Positions 18,186 through 26,559 of a stretch of DNA of 64,000 nt are shown piece after piece. The number at the start of each line of letters is the position of its first letter. Positions within the stretch are counted from its first letter, which is position 1. Made by a program: the position numbers and the translations under genes. The DNA comes from JAFGIG01 sp964397545 (lineage in GTDB: Bacteria; SDB-A): NCBI GenBank assembly GCA_964397545.1, contig CAYNIW010000006.1, positions 40,572-104,571 on the forward strand, read 5' to 3'. The notes below the pieces were generated by a model, which saw only the letters and a program-made list of their open reading frames with translations, made no database searches and had not been told where the DNA came from.

Positions 18186-19679
18186 CTAATCCTCGTAGGC
18201 GTCGTAGGCGTAATGACCGACTTCGGTCACTCCGACTTCATAGTCATCTCCGTCAACGGAAATGACGAATTTCCTCGAAGGATGATTTTGAGGAACAAAA
18301 AGATCTCTCGCGTCCTTCTCCGTTTTTTCTTTCTGCTGCATGGGATTTTTTCTGTATTCAAAATAATCCAGGGCAGGCTGAGGGAAAAGAGCGTAGGATA
18401 AAATGTCTTCTTCTTCCTGAGTTATAGATTCAATTTCCTTTTTCATTTTTTCCCACTCGTTGCCTATGGTTTCAGCAGGTCTTCCCGTTATGACTTTTTC
18501 GTCGCCTATGGCGAGGTGCTTTATTTTTTTGTCTATCGGAGCGGGTGTTCTGCCGTAAAGCCCCCTGCAGAGATCTTTGACCTCTTTTATGACAACTTTG
18601 TATCTTTCTCCCAGCAAGACGTTCATTGCCGCCTGTGTCCCGACGATTTGACTCGTCGGGGTGACGAGAGGAACCCAACCGAGTTCCTCTCTCACTTTCG
18701 GAATCTCCTTAAGAACATCTTCAAATTTGTCCATGGCGTCCTGTTTTTCGAGCTGGCTGACAAGATTCGAGAACATGCCTCCCGGGACCTGATAGATTAG
18801 AGCTCTTACGTCAACCCTCTCCGCCAAGTCAATCCAAAAGCTGGAATATTTTTCTCTTATTGAATTGAAATACGACACAAGTTCAGGAAAATATTCTTCT
18901 TTGACCCTTGTGGGCGTGTTCGTTTCCCTCAGAGCTTCGACTATGCTTTCAGTTGTGGGCTGTGAAGTGCCCTGTGAAAGAGGGGAAATAGCCGTGTCGA
19001 GGTGATCGACTCCTGCTTGAGCCGCGGCGTAATAGCTTATAGGAGCCAATCCGGCGCTGCAGTGGCTGTGAAGACATACGGGAAGTTTTATCTCTTTCTT
19101 CATTTTTGAGACAAGATTGTATGCCGCGGTAGGTGATATCAGACCGGCCATGTCTTTTATGCAGATAATATCCACACCGAGGTTTTTAAGCTGTTTGCCC
19201 ACGCCCACGAATGAATCGAGAGTGTGAACGGGGCTTATAGTGTAATTTACCGCTCCCTGAACAATCGCTCCGCATTTTTTCGCGGTTTCAATAGCTTTTT
19301 CCATGTTTCTGACGTCGTTCAGAGCGTCAAATATCCTGAAGACGTCTATTCCGAGATCGAACGCTTTTTTAACGAATCTTTCGAGAATATCGTCTCCGTA
19401 ATGCCTGTATCCCACCAAATTCTGACCTCTGAGAAGCATCTGCAGGTGGGTGTTTTTAACTCTCTTTTTGAATTCCCTTATCCTGTCCCATGGACTCTGC
19501 TTGATATACCTAAGCGCAGTGTCGAAAGTCGCACCTCCCCACATTTCAAACGACCAATAACCCATTTGATCCATCTTTTCGAGGATAGGTATCATGTCTT
19601 CCGTTTTGAAACGCGTTGCCATCAGCGATTGATGCGCATCCCTGAAGGCTGTCTCAGTAATTTTTACTTCCATGTTCAC
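18186..19679 (-). CDS. Pyruvate/oxaloacetate carboxyltransferase subunit (transcarboxylase 5S / PycB / OadA type)
   Basis: The 497-residue protein begins with the conserved TETAFRDAHQSLMATR region of the TIM-barrel carboxyltransferase. Metal and substrate residues are seen in ICIKDMAGL (the carbamylated lysine region) and LHSHCSAGLAP (His-x-His). The C-terminal PYC_OADA domain is present, but the biotinyl domain is not: the chain ends in FVISVDGDDYEVGVTEVGH. It interconverts carboxybiotin plus pyruvate and oxaloacetate. The biotin is supplied by the adjacent BCCP, whose gene overlaps by 4 nt if the GTG at 19679 is used. An ATG at 19673 has a better-spaced GGAG and may be the real start. With the MmdA-like gene upstream this fits methylmalonyl-CoA:pyruvate transcarboxylase. 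Confidence 0.88.
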   Translation of the reverse strand: MNMEVKITETAFRDAHQSLMATRFKTEDMIPILEKMDQMGYWSFEMWGGATFDTALRYIKQSPWDRIREFKKRVKNTHLQMLLRGQNLVGYRHYGDDILERFVKKAFDLGIDVFRIFDALNDVRNMEKAIETAKKCGAIVQGAVNYTISPVHTLDSFVGVGKQLKNLGVDIICIKDMAGLISPTAAYNLVSKMKKEIKLPVCLHSHCSAGLAPISYYAAAQAGVDHLDTAISPLSQGTSQPTTESIVEALRETNTPTRVKEEYFPELVSYFNSIREKYSSFWIDLAERVDVRALIYQVPGGMFSNLVSQLEKQDAMDKFEDVLKEIPKVREELGWVPLVTPTSQIVGTQAAMNVLLGERYKVVIKEVKDLCRGLYGRTPAPIDKKIKHLAIGDEKVITGRPAETIGNEWEKMKKEIESITQEEEDILSYALFPQPALDYFEYRKNPMQQKEKTEKDARDLFVPQNHPSRKFVISVDGDDYEVGVTEVGHYAYDAYED

Positions 19680-20077
19680 TCCAATCCTATCAGAGGTTCG
19701 CCGGCTGTTACGTTCTGGCTTTTTGAGCAGTATATCTGCGAAATTTTTCCGGCGGATGTCGCGTTAATGGCGGTCTCCATCTTCATCGCCTCAAGTTTAA
19801 GCAGAAGGTCTCCTGTTTTAACTTCGTCTCCGATCTTGACTTCTATCGTAAGCACTGTTCCGGACATCGGGGCAGTTACTGTTTTATCCGCGCTCGAAAC
19901 ACTCTGTTTCGGAGCTTCAACTTTAGGAGCCGATTCACGCTTTGGGGCTATCGGGGACGGAGGAATGAAAGGTTTGTTTATCTGCGCTGACGTTCTCTGC
20001 TGTTCGGGAGAAGTGACCTCTTCGACCTCCACCTCGAATTTCTTGCCCTTGTATGCTATTTCGTATTTTCTCTTCAT
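19676..20077 (-). CDS. Biotin carboxyl carrier protein (1.3S-type)
   Basis: The ATG at 20077 is chosen because it is preceded by AGAGAGGTTGG and overlaps the upstream stop as ATGA. An upstream in-frame start at 20143 would lie inside the preceding gene. The 133-residue product has an N-terminal beta segment (YEIAYKGKKFEVEVEEV), a Pro/Ala/Lys linker, and a C-terminal biotinyl domain with the acceptor lysine in LEAMKMETAI (residue 99 of 133). It carries CO2 as carboxybiotin between the 12S-like and 5S-like carboxyltransferase subunits encoded on either side. The same fold serves sodium-pump decarboxylases, but their membrane beta subunit is not in this window. Confidence 0.9.
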   Translation of the reverse strand: MKRKYEIAYKGKKFEVEVEEVTSPEQQRTSAQINKPFIPPSPIAPKRESAPKVEAPKQSVSSADKTVTAPMSGTVLTIEVKIGDEVKTGDLLLKLEAMKMETAINATSAGKISQIYCSKSQNVTAGEPLIGLE

Positions 20078-20268
20078 TTTTTCCAACCTCTCTTTAGAGA
20101 AGATTTCTGAGCCATGAAAATCTGCCGGCGAGTTATCCCCCAAAGATTTATCTCACTTGTGTGAATCGGTTTAATGGATAGAACCTTGCAGGCCACTCTT
20201 TCGTTTTTGAAATATTCGGCGAGCGCCGCGAATATTAAAACTGTTTTTTCTTCAGTTATCTCTTTCAT
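20074..20268 (-). CDS. Small protein of the carboxyltransferase operon
   Basis: This 64-residue, basic protein lies 8 nt after the MmdA-like gene and overlaps the BCCP start by 4 nt, so it is almost certainly expressed with the complex. An N-terminal helix (EEKTVLIFAALAEYFKN) is followed by a beta-like stretch and the C-terminal INLWGITRRQIFMAQK, with a W-x4-R-x3-M pattern. There is no transmembrane helix, so it is not a typical OadG gamma subunit. The position suggests an accessory or assembly subunit. I have a weak memory of similar Trp/Arg tails in small proteins of acyl-CoA carboxylase operons but cannot name a family. Confidence 0.7.
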   Translation of the reverse strand: MKEITEEKTVLIFAALAEYFKNERVACKVLSIKPIHTSEINLWGITRRQIFMAQKSSLKRGWKK

Positions 20269-20276
20269 CTTTTCTC

Positions 20277-21830
20277 CTAAAGAGGCATGTTGTCGTGTTT
20301 TTTCGGCGGGAGCGAGTCCTGCTTGGTCGCGAGTATCGAAAGAGCGCTCGCCAGCCTGAGCCTCGTCTCTTCAGGAAGAATCACCATGTCAACAAGTCCT
20401 CTTTTCGCCGCTTCGTAGGGGTTAGTCGTCGTCATAGTATATTCTTCGATAAGCTCTTTTCTCTTTTGTGAAGGATCAGCCGCCGCGTCTATGGCTTTTT
20501 TAAATATTATGTCAACTGCCCCATCGGCTCCCATAACGGCAATTTCAGCCTGAGGCCATGCCATAACAAAATCCGCTCCGAGGTCCTTGTTGCACATCGC
20601 CACGGAAGCGCCTCCGTATGATTTTCTCAGAGTCACGTTTATCTTAGGGACGGTCGCTTCGGAATACGCGTATAGGAGTTTCGCGCCATGCCTGATAATT
20701 CCACCGAATTCCTGGGCTTTTCCGGGCAAAAATCCCGGAGTGTCGACAAAAGTCACAAGAGGAATGTTGAAAGAGTCGCAGAATCTGATGAATCTCGCGG
20801 CTTTATCCGAAGAATTAATATCGAGACATCCGGCGAGAACTTTCGGCTGGTTCGCGACGATTCCAACGGACATGCCCGCAATACGGGCAAAACCAACCAC
20901 CATGTTCTGCGCGTAAAGGGGATGAACCTCAAGGAAATCTCCGTCGTCCACAATCTTCTTTATCACCTCTATGACGTCGTATGACTGCTTGCCTTCGGTT
21001 GGGACAAGATACCTCAAAGACATATCCGATCTGTTTATGTCGTCTCCTGAATTGAAAAAAGGCGGATCGTCCATATTGTTGGACGGAATAAAAGAAAGTA
21101 GCTTTTTCACCATTTCAAAGCATTCCTCTTCACTGCCGGCGATAAAATGCCCGTTTCCGCTTACAGCGTTGTGCGTGTAGGCGCCTCCGAGTTCTTCCGA
21201 AGAAACATCTTCTGCGGTGACTGCTTTTATCACTTTGGGACCTGTTATATACATATTGCTGATACCCTCGACCAGAAAAACAAAATCCGTCAGCGCTGGA
21301 CTGTAGACAGCTCCGCCGGCGCATGGTCCGAGGATTATGCTTATCTGCGGTATCACGCCCGAAGATCTCGAATTTCTGAAAAATATCTGCCCGTAGCCGT
21401 GGAGTGAGTCAACTCCCTCCTGTATCCTCGCTCCTCCGGAGTCGTTTATCCCTATAAGGGGCGCCCCTGTTTTAAGAGCAAGGTCTTGAATTTTAGATAT
21501 TTTAAGGGCGTGCATCTCTCCAAGCGCTCCGCCGTAAACAGTAAAATCCTGAGAAAATACATAAACCAGTCTTCCGTTGACGAAACCGTATCCGGTCACA
21601 ACGCCTTCTCCCGGAATTTCCTTGTTTTTCATTCCGAAGCTCTCAGCTCTGTGATGGATGAGCATATCAGTCTCAATGAAAGAACCTTTGTCCAGAAGCA
21701 TGGACAATCTTTCCCTTGAAGTCTTTTTATTTTTAGCGTGCTGTTTGGATGTCCGCTGGCCTTCTATGTCGAGAACAATTTCCTTTCTGTCGACAAGTTC
21801 CTGTATGAGTTCGTTTATATTTTTCTTCAT
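20277..21830 (-). CDS. Acyl-CoA carboxyltransferase subunit (transcarboxylase 12S / MmdA / PccB type)
   Basis: Of two in-frame starts, the ATG at 21830 is chosen over the TTG at 21845 because AAAGGGGGT precedes it. The product is 517 residues, as in the family. It is a double crotonase-fold carboxyltransferase. The first half contains the oxyanion-hole glycines in GINDSGGARIQEG and LGPCAGGAVYSP. The second has FVDTPGFLPG and LRKSYGGASVAM. The enzyme moves carboxylate between methylmalonyl- or propionyl-CoA and carboxybiotin. With the small protein, BCCP and 5S-type subunit it would form a transcarboxylase; with a membrane beta subunit elsewhere, a decarboxylase pump is possible. It lies 11 nt after gyrA. 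Confidence 0.9.
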   Translation of the reverse strand: MKKNINELIQELVDRKEIVLDIEGQRTSKQHAKNKKTSRERLSMLLDKGSFIETDMLIHHRAESFGMKNKEIPGEGVVTGYGFVNGRLVYVFSQDFTVYGGALGEMHALKISKIQDLALKTGAPLIGINDSGGARIQEGVDSLHGYGQIFFRNSRSSGVIPQISIILGPCAGGAVYSPALTDFVFLVEGISNMYITGPKVIKAVTAEDVSSEELGGAYTHNAVSGNGHFIAGSEEECFEMVKKLLSFIPSNNMDDPPFFNSGDDINRSDMSLRYLVPTEGKQSYDVIEVIKKIVDDGDFLEVHPLYAQNMVVGFARIAGMSVGIVANQPKVLAGCLDINSSDKAARFIRFCDSFNIPLVTFVDTPGFLPGKAQEFGGIIRHGAKLLYAYSEATVPKINVTLRKSYGGASVAMCNKDLGADFVMAWPQAEIAVMGADGAVDIIFKKAIDAAADPSQKRKELIEEYTMTTTNPYEAAKRGLVDMVILPEETRLRLASALSILATKQDSLPPKKHDNMPL

Positions 21831-21841
21831 CCTACCCCCTT

Positions 21842-24274
21842 TCAATCGTTTTGCGACACGAGAGCGGCGCCTACGAGACTGTCATCATCCTCCAGTTTCA
21901 TGAGCCTCACTCCCTGCGTGTTTCGGGATGTCTTTCTTATTTCCTTGACAGGTATTCTTATAACTTTGCCCGTCTGGCTTATCAAAATCAGCTCGTCGTC
22001 GTCTGCCGGAACCATTATGGCTACAACGTCGCCGTTTCTGTCGCTTGTGTTTATTCCAATGACACCCTTTCCGCCCCTGTGATGCCTCGGATAATCCTCG
22101 TCGTATGTCAGTTTGCCGAAACCTTTTTCGCAAGCGGTGAAGACAAGCGTCTTTTTATTCTCTTTTTTATCTATCCTGACCATACCGACGACGTAATCGC
22201 CGTTTTCGAGCTTTATCCCCTTCACTCCTCCGGCAGTTCTGCCCATTTTTCTTACTTCTTTTTCATTGAAACAGATTGCTTTTCCCTTTCTTGTCGCCAA
22301 TAGCATGTCATCTGTCCCTTCCGTTACCGCGGCTTCGACCAGCTCGTCGTCCCAATCGAGGGATATCGCTTTTATACTGCGCTTTTTGGGTTTTGAAAAG
22401 GCGTCCAAAGAGCATTTTTTGACGTTCCCTTTCCTGGTTGCCAGCAAAACGAACTTGTCTTTTGAAAATTCCCTGACCGAAAGAACATTTTTGACGTTTT
22501 CCTTAGAAAGTTCGAGCATATTCGCTAAAGATCTTCCCCTCGCGTCTCTGGCCGCTTCCGGAATGTTAAAAACTCTGAGCCAATGAAGTTTTCCTCTGTC
22601 TGTGAAACAGAGAAGATAATCGTGAGTGGAAGCTACGTAAAGCTCTATAACGTAGTCTTCGGAATACGCTTTAGTTCCGATTACGCCCTTTCCTCCCCTT
22701 GACTGCTGTCTGTAAGCAGAAACTGAAAGTCTCTTAATGTATCCTTTTTTCGTTATTGTTATGACGACGTCTTCTTCCTGTATGAGATCTTCTATATTTA
22801 TCTCTTCAAGCTCGTTGTGTCTTATCTGAGTTCTTCTCTTGTCGCCGTAAGATGCTTTCAACTGCCTGAACTCGTCCTTCAATAGATTAAGCAAAAGCTG
22901 TCTCGATTCGAGAATACCTCTCAGTCTGGCTATCTCTTTAATAAGAGACAGATATTCTTCTTCAATTTTTTTTACTTCAAGAGAAGTCAGTCTCGCGAGC
23001 TTTGTCTCGAGTATCGCCTGAGCCTGTATTTGAGTTAAATTGAATTTTTTCTGAAGATTTTTGTTTGCCGTCTCAGTGTCGGCGGATTTTTTTATTGTCT
23101 CTATCACCGCATCAATTTGGGAAAGTGCTTTTTTAAGCCCTTCGAGAATATGAGCTCTCTTTTCTGCTTCTTTCAGTTCAAACTGCGTTCTCCTTCTGAC
23201 CACCGTCTCCCTGTGGTCGAGAAAACACTTTAACATCTCTCTCAAAGACAGAATTTTCGGGCTTCCGTCAACGATTGAAAGCATAAGACAGCTGAAAGAA
23301 TTTCTAAGCTGTGTGTGCTTGAAAAGCTGATTGAGAACTATTCTCGAGTCCGAATCCTTTTTCACTTCTATCACAATTCTCATGCCGTTTCTGTCCGATT
23401 CGTCTCTTATATCGGATATACCTTCTATCTTTTTTTCCTTTACGAGTTCAGCAATTTTCATTATCAGAGCGGATTTGTTGACCATGTAAGGAATTTCGTC
23501 AACGATAATTTTTTCTTTCGACGACTTTTTCGGTTCTTCAATGTGGACTTTTGATTCAACAACAACCTGCCCTCTTCCCGTGGCGTAAGCGGATCTGATA
23601 CCCTTGGTTCCGACTATTATTCCGCCAGTAGGAAAATCCGGACCGGGAACGAGTTTTAGCAGTTTTTTCTCCTCGAGCTCGGGGTCGTCCGTCAATGCTA
23701 TGCAAGCGTCAATTATTTCGGAAATGTTGTGAGGCGGGATGTTAGTTGCGATGCCGACTCCTATTCCCGAAGAGCCGTTTACGAGAAGATTCGGAAATTT
23801 CGCCGGAAGAATAACCGGTTCAGACTGAGAACCGTCGAAATTAGGTATAAAATCAACCGTTTCTTTGTCAATATCAGCCAAAAGCTCAGCCGCAATTTTA
23901 TTGAGCCGCGTCTCTGTATACCTGTATGCCGCCGCTGAATCTCCGTCAACGCTTCCGAAATTGCCCTGTCCTTCGAGAAGAGGGTATCTCAGGGAAAAAT
24001 CCTGAACCATCCTGACAAGGGTATCGTAAACAGCCGCATCTCCGTGAGGATGGAATTTCCCGAGAACCTCTCCGACAACGGTTGCGGATTTTTTAAACGG
24101 TTTGCTGTGGTGCAGTCCGAGCTCTTTCATGGCATAAAGGATGCGCCGGTGAACTGGTTTCAATCCGTCCCTTGCGTCCGGTATCGCTCTTCCAATATTC
24201 ACGCTCATCGCGTAATCTATGTAAGAATCCTGGACCTCTTTTTCTATGCTTGTCTGTTCAACATTATTTTGCAC
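21842..24274 (-). CDS. gyrA: DNA gyrase subunit A
   Basis: The 810-residue protein covers the breakage-reunion domain and the C-terminal beta-pinwheel. The catalytic tyrosine is Tyr119 in AAAYRYTETR. The GyrA box reads QSRGGKG (near residue 535), which marks gyrase rather than topoisomerase IV and supports negative supercoiling by DNA wrapping. Several pinwheel repeats follow, such as RRHHRGGKGVIG-like YPRHHRGGKGVIG. In the quinolone-resistance region the serine position of E. coli (Ser83) is Ala80 here (HPHGDAAVYD). It lies 13 nt after gyrB and is followed within 11 nt by the carboxyltransferase genes. Confidence 0.97.
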   Translation of the reverse strand: MQNNVEQTSIEKEVQDSYIDYAMSVNIGRAIPDARDGLKPVHRRILYAMKELGLHHSKPFKKSATVVGEVLGKFHPHGDAAVYDTLVRMVQDFSLRYPLLEGQGNFGSVDGDSAAAYRYTETRLNKIAAELLADIDKETVDFIPNFDGSQSEPVILPAKFPNLLVNGSSGIGVGIATNIPPHNISEIIDACIALTDDPELEEKKLLKLVPGPDFPTGGIIVGTKGIRSAYATGRGQVVVESKVHIEEPKKSSKEKIIVDEIPYMVNKSALIMKIAELVKEKKIEGISDIRDESDRNGMRIVIEVKKDSDSRIVLNQLFKHTQLRNSFSCLMLSIVDGSPKILSLREMLKCFLDHRETVVRRRTQFELKEAEKRAHILEGLKKALSQIDAVIETIKKSADTETANKNLQKKFNLTQIQAQAILETKLARLTSLEVKKIEEEYLSLIKEIARLRGILESRQLLLNLLKDEFRQLKASYGDKRRTQIRHNELEEINIEDLIQEEDVVITITKKGYIKRLSVSAYRQQSRGGKGVIGTKAYSEDYVIELYVASTHDYLLCFTDRGKLHWLRVFNIPEAARDARGRSLANMLELSKENVKNVLSVREFSKDKFVLLATRKGNVKKCSLDAFSKPKKRSIKAISLDWDDELVEAAVTEGTDDMLLATRKGKAICFNEKEVRKMGRTAGGVKGIKLENGDYVVGMVRIDKKENKKTLVFTACEKGFGKLTYDEDYPRHHRGGKGVIGINTSDRNGDVVAIMVPADDDELILISQTGKVIRIPVKEIRKTSRNTQGVRLMKLEDDDSLVGAALVSQND

Positions 24275-24287
24275 TTGCTTTCCTCCG

Positions 24288-26213
24288 TCAAATATCGAGA
24301 TTTCTCACTTTCATCGCGTTTTTTTCAATGAATTCCCTTCTCGGTTCCACGTCATCGCCCATGAGAATCGAAAATATCTCTTCCGCGTCTTCCGCGACTT
24401 CGATTGACACATTTTTCATCACCCTTTTTTCCGGATTCATTGTCGTCTCCCAGAGTTGTTCCGGATTCATCTCTCCCAGACCTTTGTATCTCTGAACACC
24501 GGTCAATGTTTTATCTGATTCCTGTATTCTTTTCAGTTCTTCGTCGCTGAAAAGGTATTTTATTTCTTTCGATCCTTTGAACTTAACTCCGTAAAGCGGA
24601 GGCTGTGCTATATACAGGTATCCGGATTCAATAACGGCTTTGGCATGTCTGAAGAAAAACGTCAGTAAAAGAGTCTTTATGTGCGCGCCGTCAATGTCCG
24701 CGTCCGCCATTATAATAATTTTTTTATACCGGATTTTTGATATATCGAATTCCTCTATTCCAATACTCGTTCCCATCGCGGCTACTACTGTCTTTATGGC
24801 TTCATTCGAAAGAATTTTATCGAGTCTCGCTTTTTCGACGTTGAGTATCTTTCCTCTGAGAGGCAATATTGCTTGAAAATGCCTGTCTCTGCCCTGTTTT
24901 GCTGATCCTCCGGCGGAATCTCCTTCGACGATGAAAAGTTCGGATTTCCCGGGATCTTCTTCAGAACAGTCAGCCAGTTTGCCCGGCAGAGCATCCGACA
25001 TAAGGGCACCTTTTCTCCTAACCAGATCCCGGGCTTTTCTCGCCGCCAGTCTTCCCCTCGCGGCGTCAACAACCTTGCTGACAACGACAGAAGCCTCCCC
25101 GGGGTTTTCTTCGAAATACCTCGTCAGAGCTTCACCGATGAAAGAAGCCATCATGCCTTTTATTTCGCTGTTGCCGAGTTTTGTTTTAGTCTGACCTTCG
25201 AACTGCGGCTGGGGGATCTTGACCGAAACCACTGCCGTAAGCCCTTCCCTGACATCTTCACCGGAAAGCGAATCGAGATCTTTGACCTGTTTGAGGAAAT
25301 TTTCCTTTTTTGCGTAATCGTTGATTACTCTCGTCAGAGCCTGCCTGAAACCAGTCAAATGCGTTCCGCCTTCTTTTGTATGAATATTGTTGGCGAAAGA
25401 AAAAACGGTTTCGTTATAAGTTTTGTTGTATTCGAAAGCGGCTTCCATCGTCACGTTGTCCTGGACCGTGCTGAAATACATTGCCTGATGCAGAGGAGAT
25501 TTTGTTTTATCTAAAAACTTAATAAAATCCTTTATGCCTCCGCTGAATGAAAAAGATTGTTTTTTTTCGCCTCCCCTTTCGTCGCATATTTCGACGGTTA
25601 GGCCCGGGTTGAGGTAGGCTATTTCTTTAAGTCTCGCGGTTATTCTTTCAAGCGAAAAAACTGTTGTTTCGAATATTTCAGGATCAGGAAGAAAAGACAC
25701 GACAGTTCCGGTGTTCTTGCTTTTTAATTCTGTGGCCGTTATTTCTGTTACTGGGACGCCTCTTTCGTATCTCTGCGTGTATTTATTCCCGTCTCTCAAT
25801 ATCCGGACTTCAAGCCATTGCGAAAGCGCGTTGACTACGCTGAGACCCACTCCGTGGAGACCTCCGGAGACTTTATAGGTCTGGCCGTCGAATTTACCTC
25901 CGGCGTGCAGGATTGTCAGGACTATTTCAAGCGCGGACTTGCCTTCCCCTTTGTGGAAATCCACGGGAATTCCTCTGCCCCTGTCCTCAACGGTAACAGA
26001 ATTGTTTTCGTGGATTGTCACTGTTATTTTATCTCCGAATCCGGCCATGAATTCGTCAATGGAATTATCGACGACTTCCTGGACAAGGTGATGAAGACCG
26101 TTAATGTTCGAATCGCCGATATACATGGCGGGCCTTCTCCGGACTGCTTCTATTCCTTTGAGTATTTGAATGTGGGTTGAGTCGTATGTTCCAGCGTTCT
26201 TAGTCATTTTCAC
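24288..26213 (-). CDS. gyrB: DNA gyrase subunit B
   Basis: The 641-residue protein has the complete order: a GHKL ATPase domain (VQEVVDNSIDEFMAG, VEDRGRGIPVD, GGLHGVGLSVVNALS), the transducer domain, the TOPRIM domain (FIVEGDSAGGSAKQGRDR, MADADIDGAHIKTL) and the C-terminal GyrA-binding tail (RYKGLGEMNPEQLWETTMNP). It lacks the long insert of E. coli GyrB, like most bacterial forms of this length. It overlaps the dciA-like gene by 14 nt and precedes gyrA by 13 nt. The recF-dciA-gyrB-gyrA order is the classical origin-proximal arrangement, but dnaA and dnaN are not next to it. Confidence 0.97.
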   Translation of the reverse strand: MKMTKNAGTYDSTHIQILKGIEAVRRRPAMYIGDSNINGLHHLVQEVVDNSIDEFMAGFGDKITVTIHENNSVTVEDRGRGIPVDFHKGEGKSALEIVLTILHAGGKFDGQTYKVSGGLHGVGLSVVNALSQWLEVRILRDGNKYTQRYERGVPVTEITATELKSKNTGTVVSFLPDPEIFETTVFSLERITARLKEIAYLNPGLTVEICDERGGEKKQSFSFSGGIKDFIKFLDKTKSPLHQAMYFSTVQDNVTMEAAFEYNKTYNETVFSFANNIHTKEGGTHLTGFRQALTRVINDYAKKENFLKQVKDLDSLSGEDVREGLTAVVSVKIPQPQFEGQTKTKLGNSEIKGMMASFIGEALTRYFEENPGEASVVVSKVVDAARGRLAARKARDLVRRKGALMSDALPGKLADCSEEDPGKSELFIVEGDSAGGSAKQGRDRHFQAILPLRGKILNVEKARLDKILSNEAIKTVVAAMGTSIGIEEFDISKIRYKKIIIMADADIDGAHIKTLLLTFFFRHAKAVIESGYLYIAQPPLYGVKFKGSKEIKYLFSDEELKRIQESDKTLTGVQRYKGLGEMNPEQLWETTMNPEKRVMKNVSIEVAEDAEEIFSILMGDDVEPRREFIEKNAMKVRNLDI

Positions 26214-26559
26214 TCCTGTTTTTTATCGGGAGACGTTTACCCTGACAAAATTTTATTTTTTTTATCCTCATCTCATGAGGAAGTTTATTGTTCAATAAAG
26301 TTTTTAAGTCTTCTTTTAAGAATTCGAGCTGCTGCCTCCATGCAGGATCCCCGACTTCGACCGTCAGGATTCCGTCTTTTGAAGATATGGGCTTCGTATG
26401 CAGGCTTACCGGAGGACCGACAGTTTCTTTCCACACAGCACCCGCAACGCCTTCTTCGGACCTGCTTAAAATACCATCCAATACGTCGAAGATTATATCA
26501 TTTATACATAGAGTTTTTCTATATCTGTTTTCACCTGTTTTTCTTGTTTTTTTCGACAT
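26200..26559 (-). CDS. DciA-like (DUF721) protein, probable replicative helicase operator
   Basis: The 119-residue protein fits the DUF721/DciA family: a helical N-terminus (INDIIFDVLDGILSRSEEG), the tryptophan of VWKETVGPPVSLHTKP, then DGILTVEVGDPAWRQQLEFLKEDL and a final basic strand. DciA is the ancestral loader or operator of the DnaB helicase in bacteria without DnaC/DnaI. Its position between recF (29-nt overlap) and gyrB (14-nt overlap) matches the frequent genome context of this family. The basic N-terminal tail (KKTRKTGENRYRK) could contact DNA. Confidence 0.85.
   Translation of the reverse strand: MSKKTRKTGENRYRKTLCINDIIFDVLDGILSRSEEGVAGAVWKETVGPPVSLHTKPISSKDGILTVEVGDPAWRQQLEFLKEDLKTLLNNKLPHEMRIKKIKFCQGKRLPIKNRSEND

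Noticed and set aside
19224..20117. Long plus-strand frame (297 codons) opposite the 5S-like and biotin carrier genes
   Set aside because: It is antisense to two clearly conserved proteins. The translation shows no domain, so it is a shadow of their codon pattern.
18186..21830. Sodium-pumping oxaloacetate or methylmalonyl-CoA decarboxylase
   Set aside because: No membrane beta subunit (OadB/MmdB/GcdB) and no hydrophobic gamma subunit are in the operon. It remains possible only if they are elsewhere.
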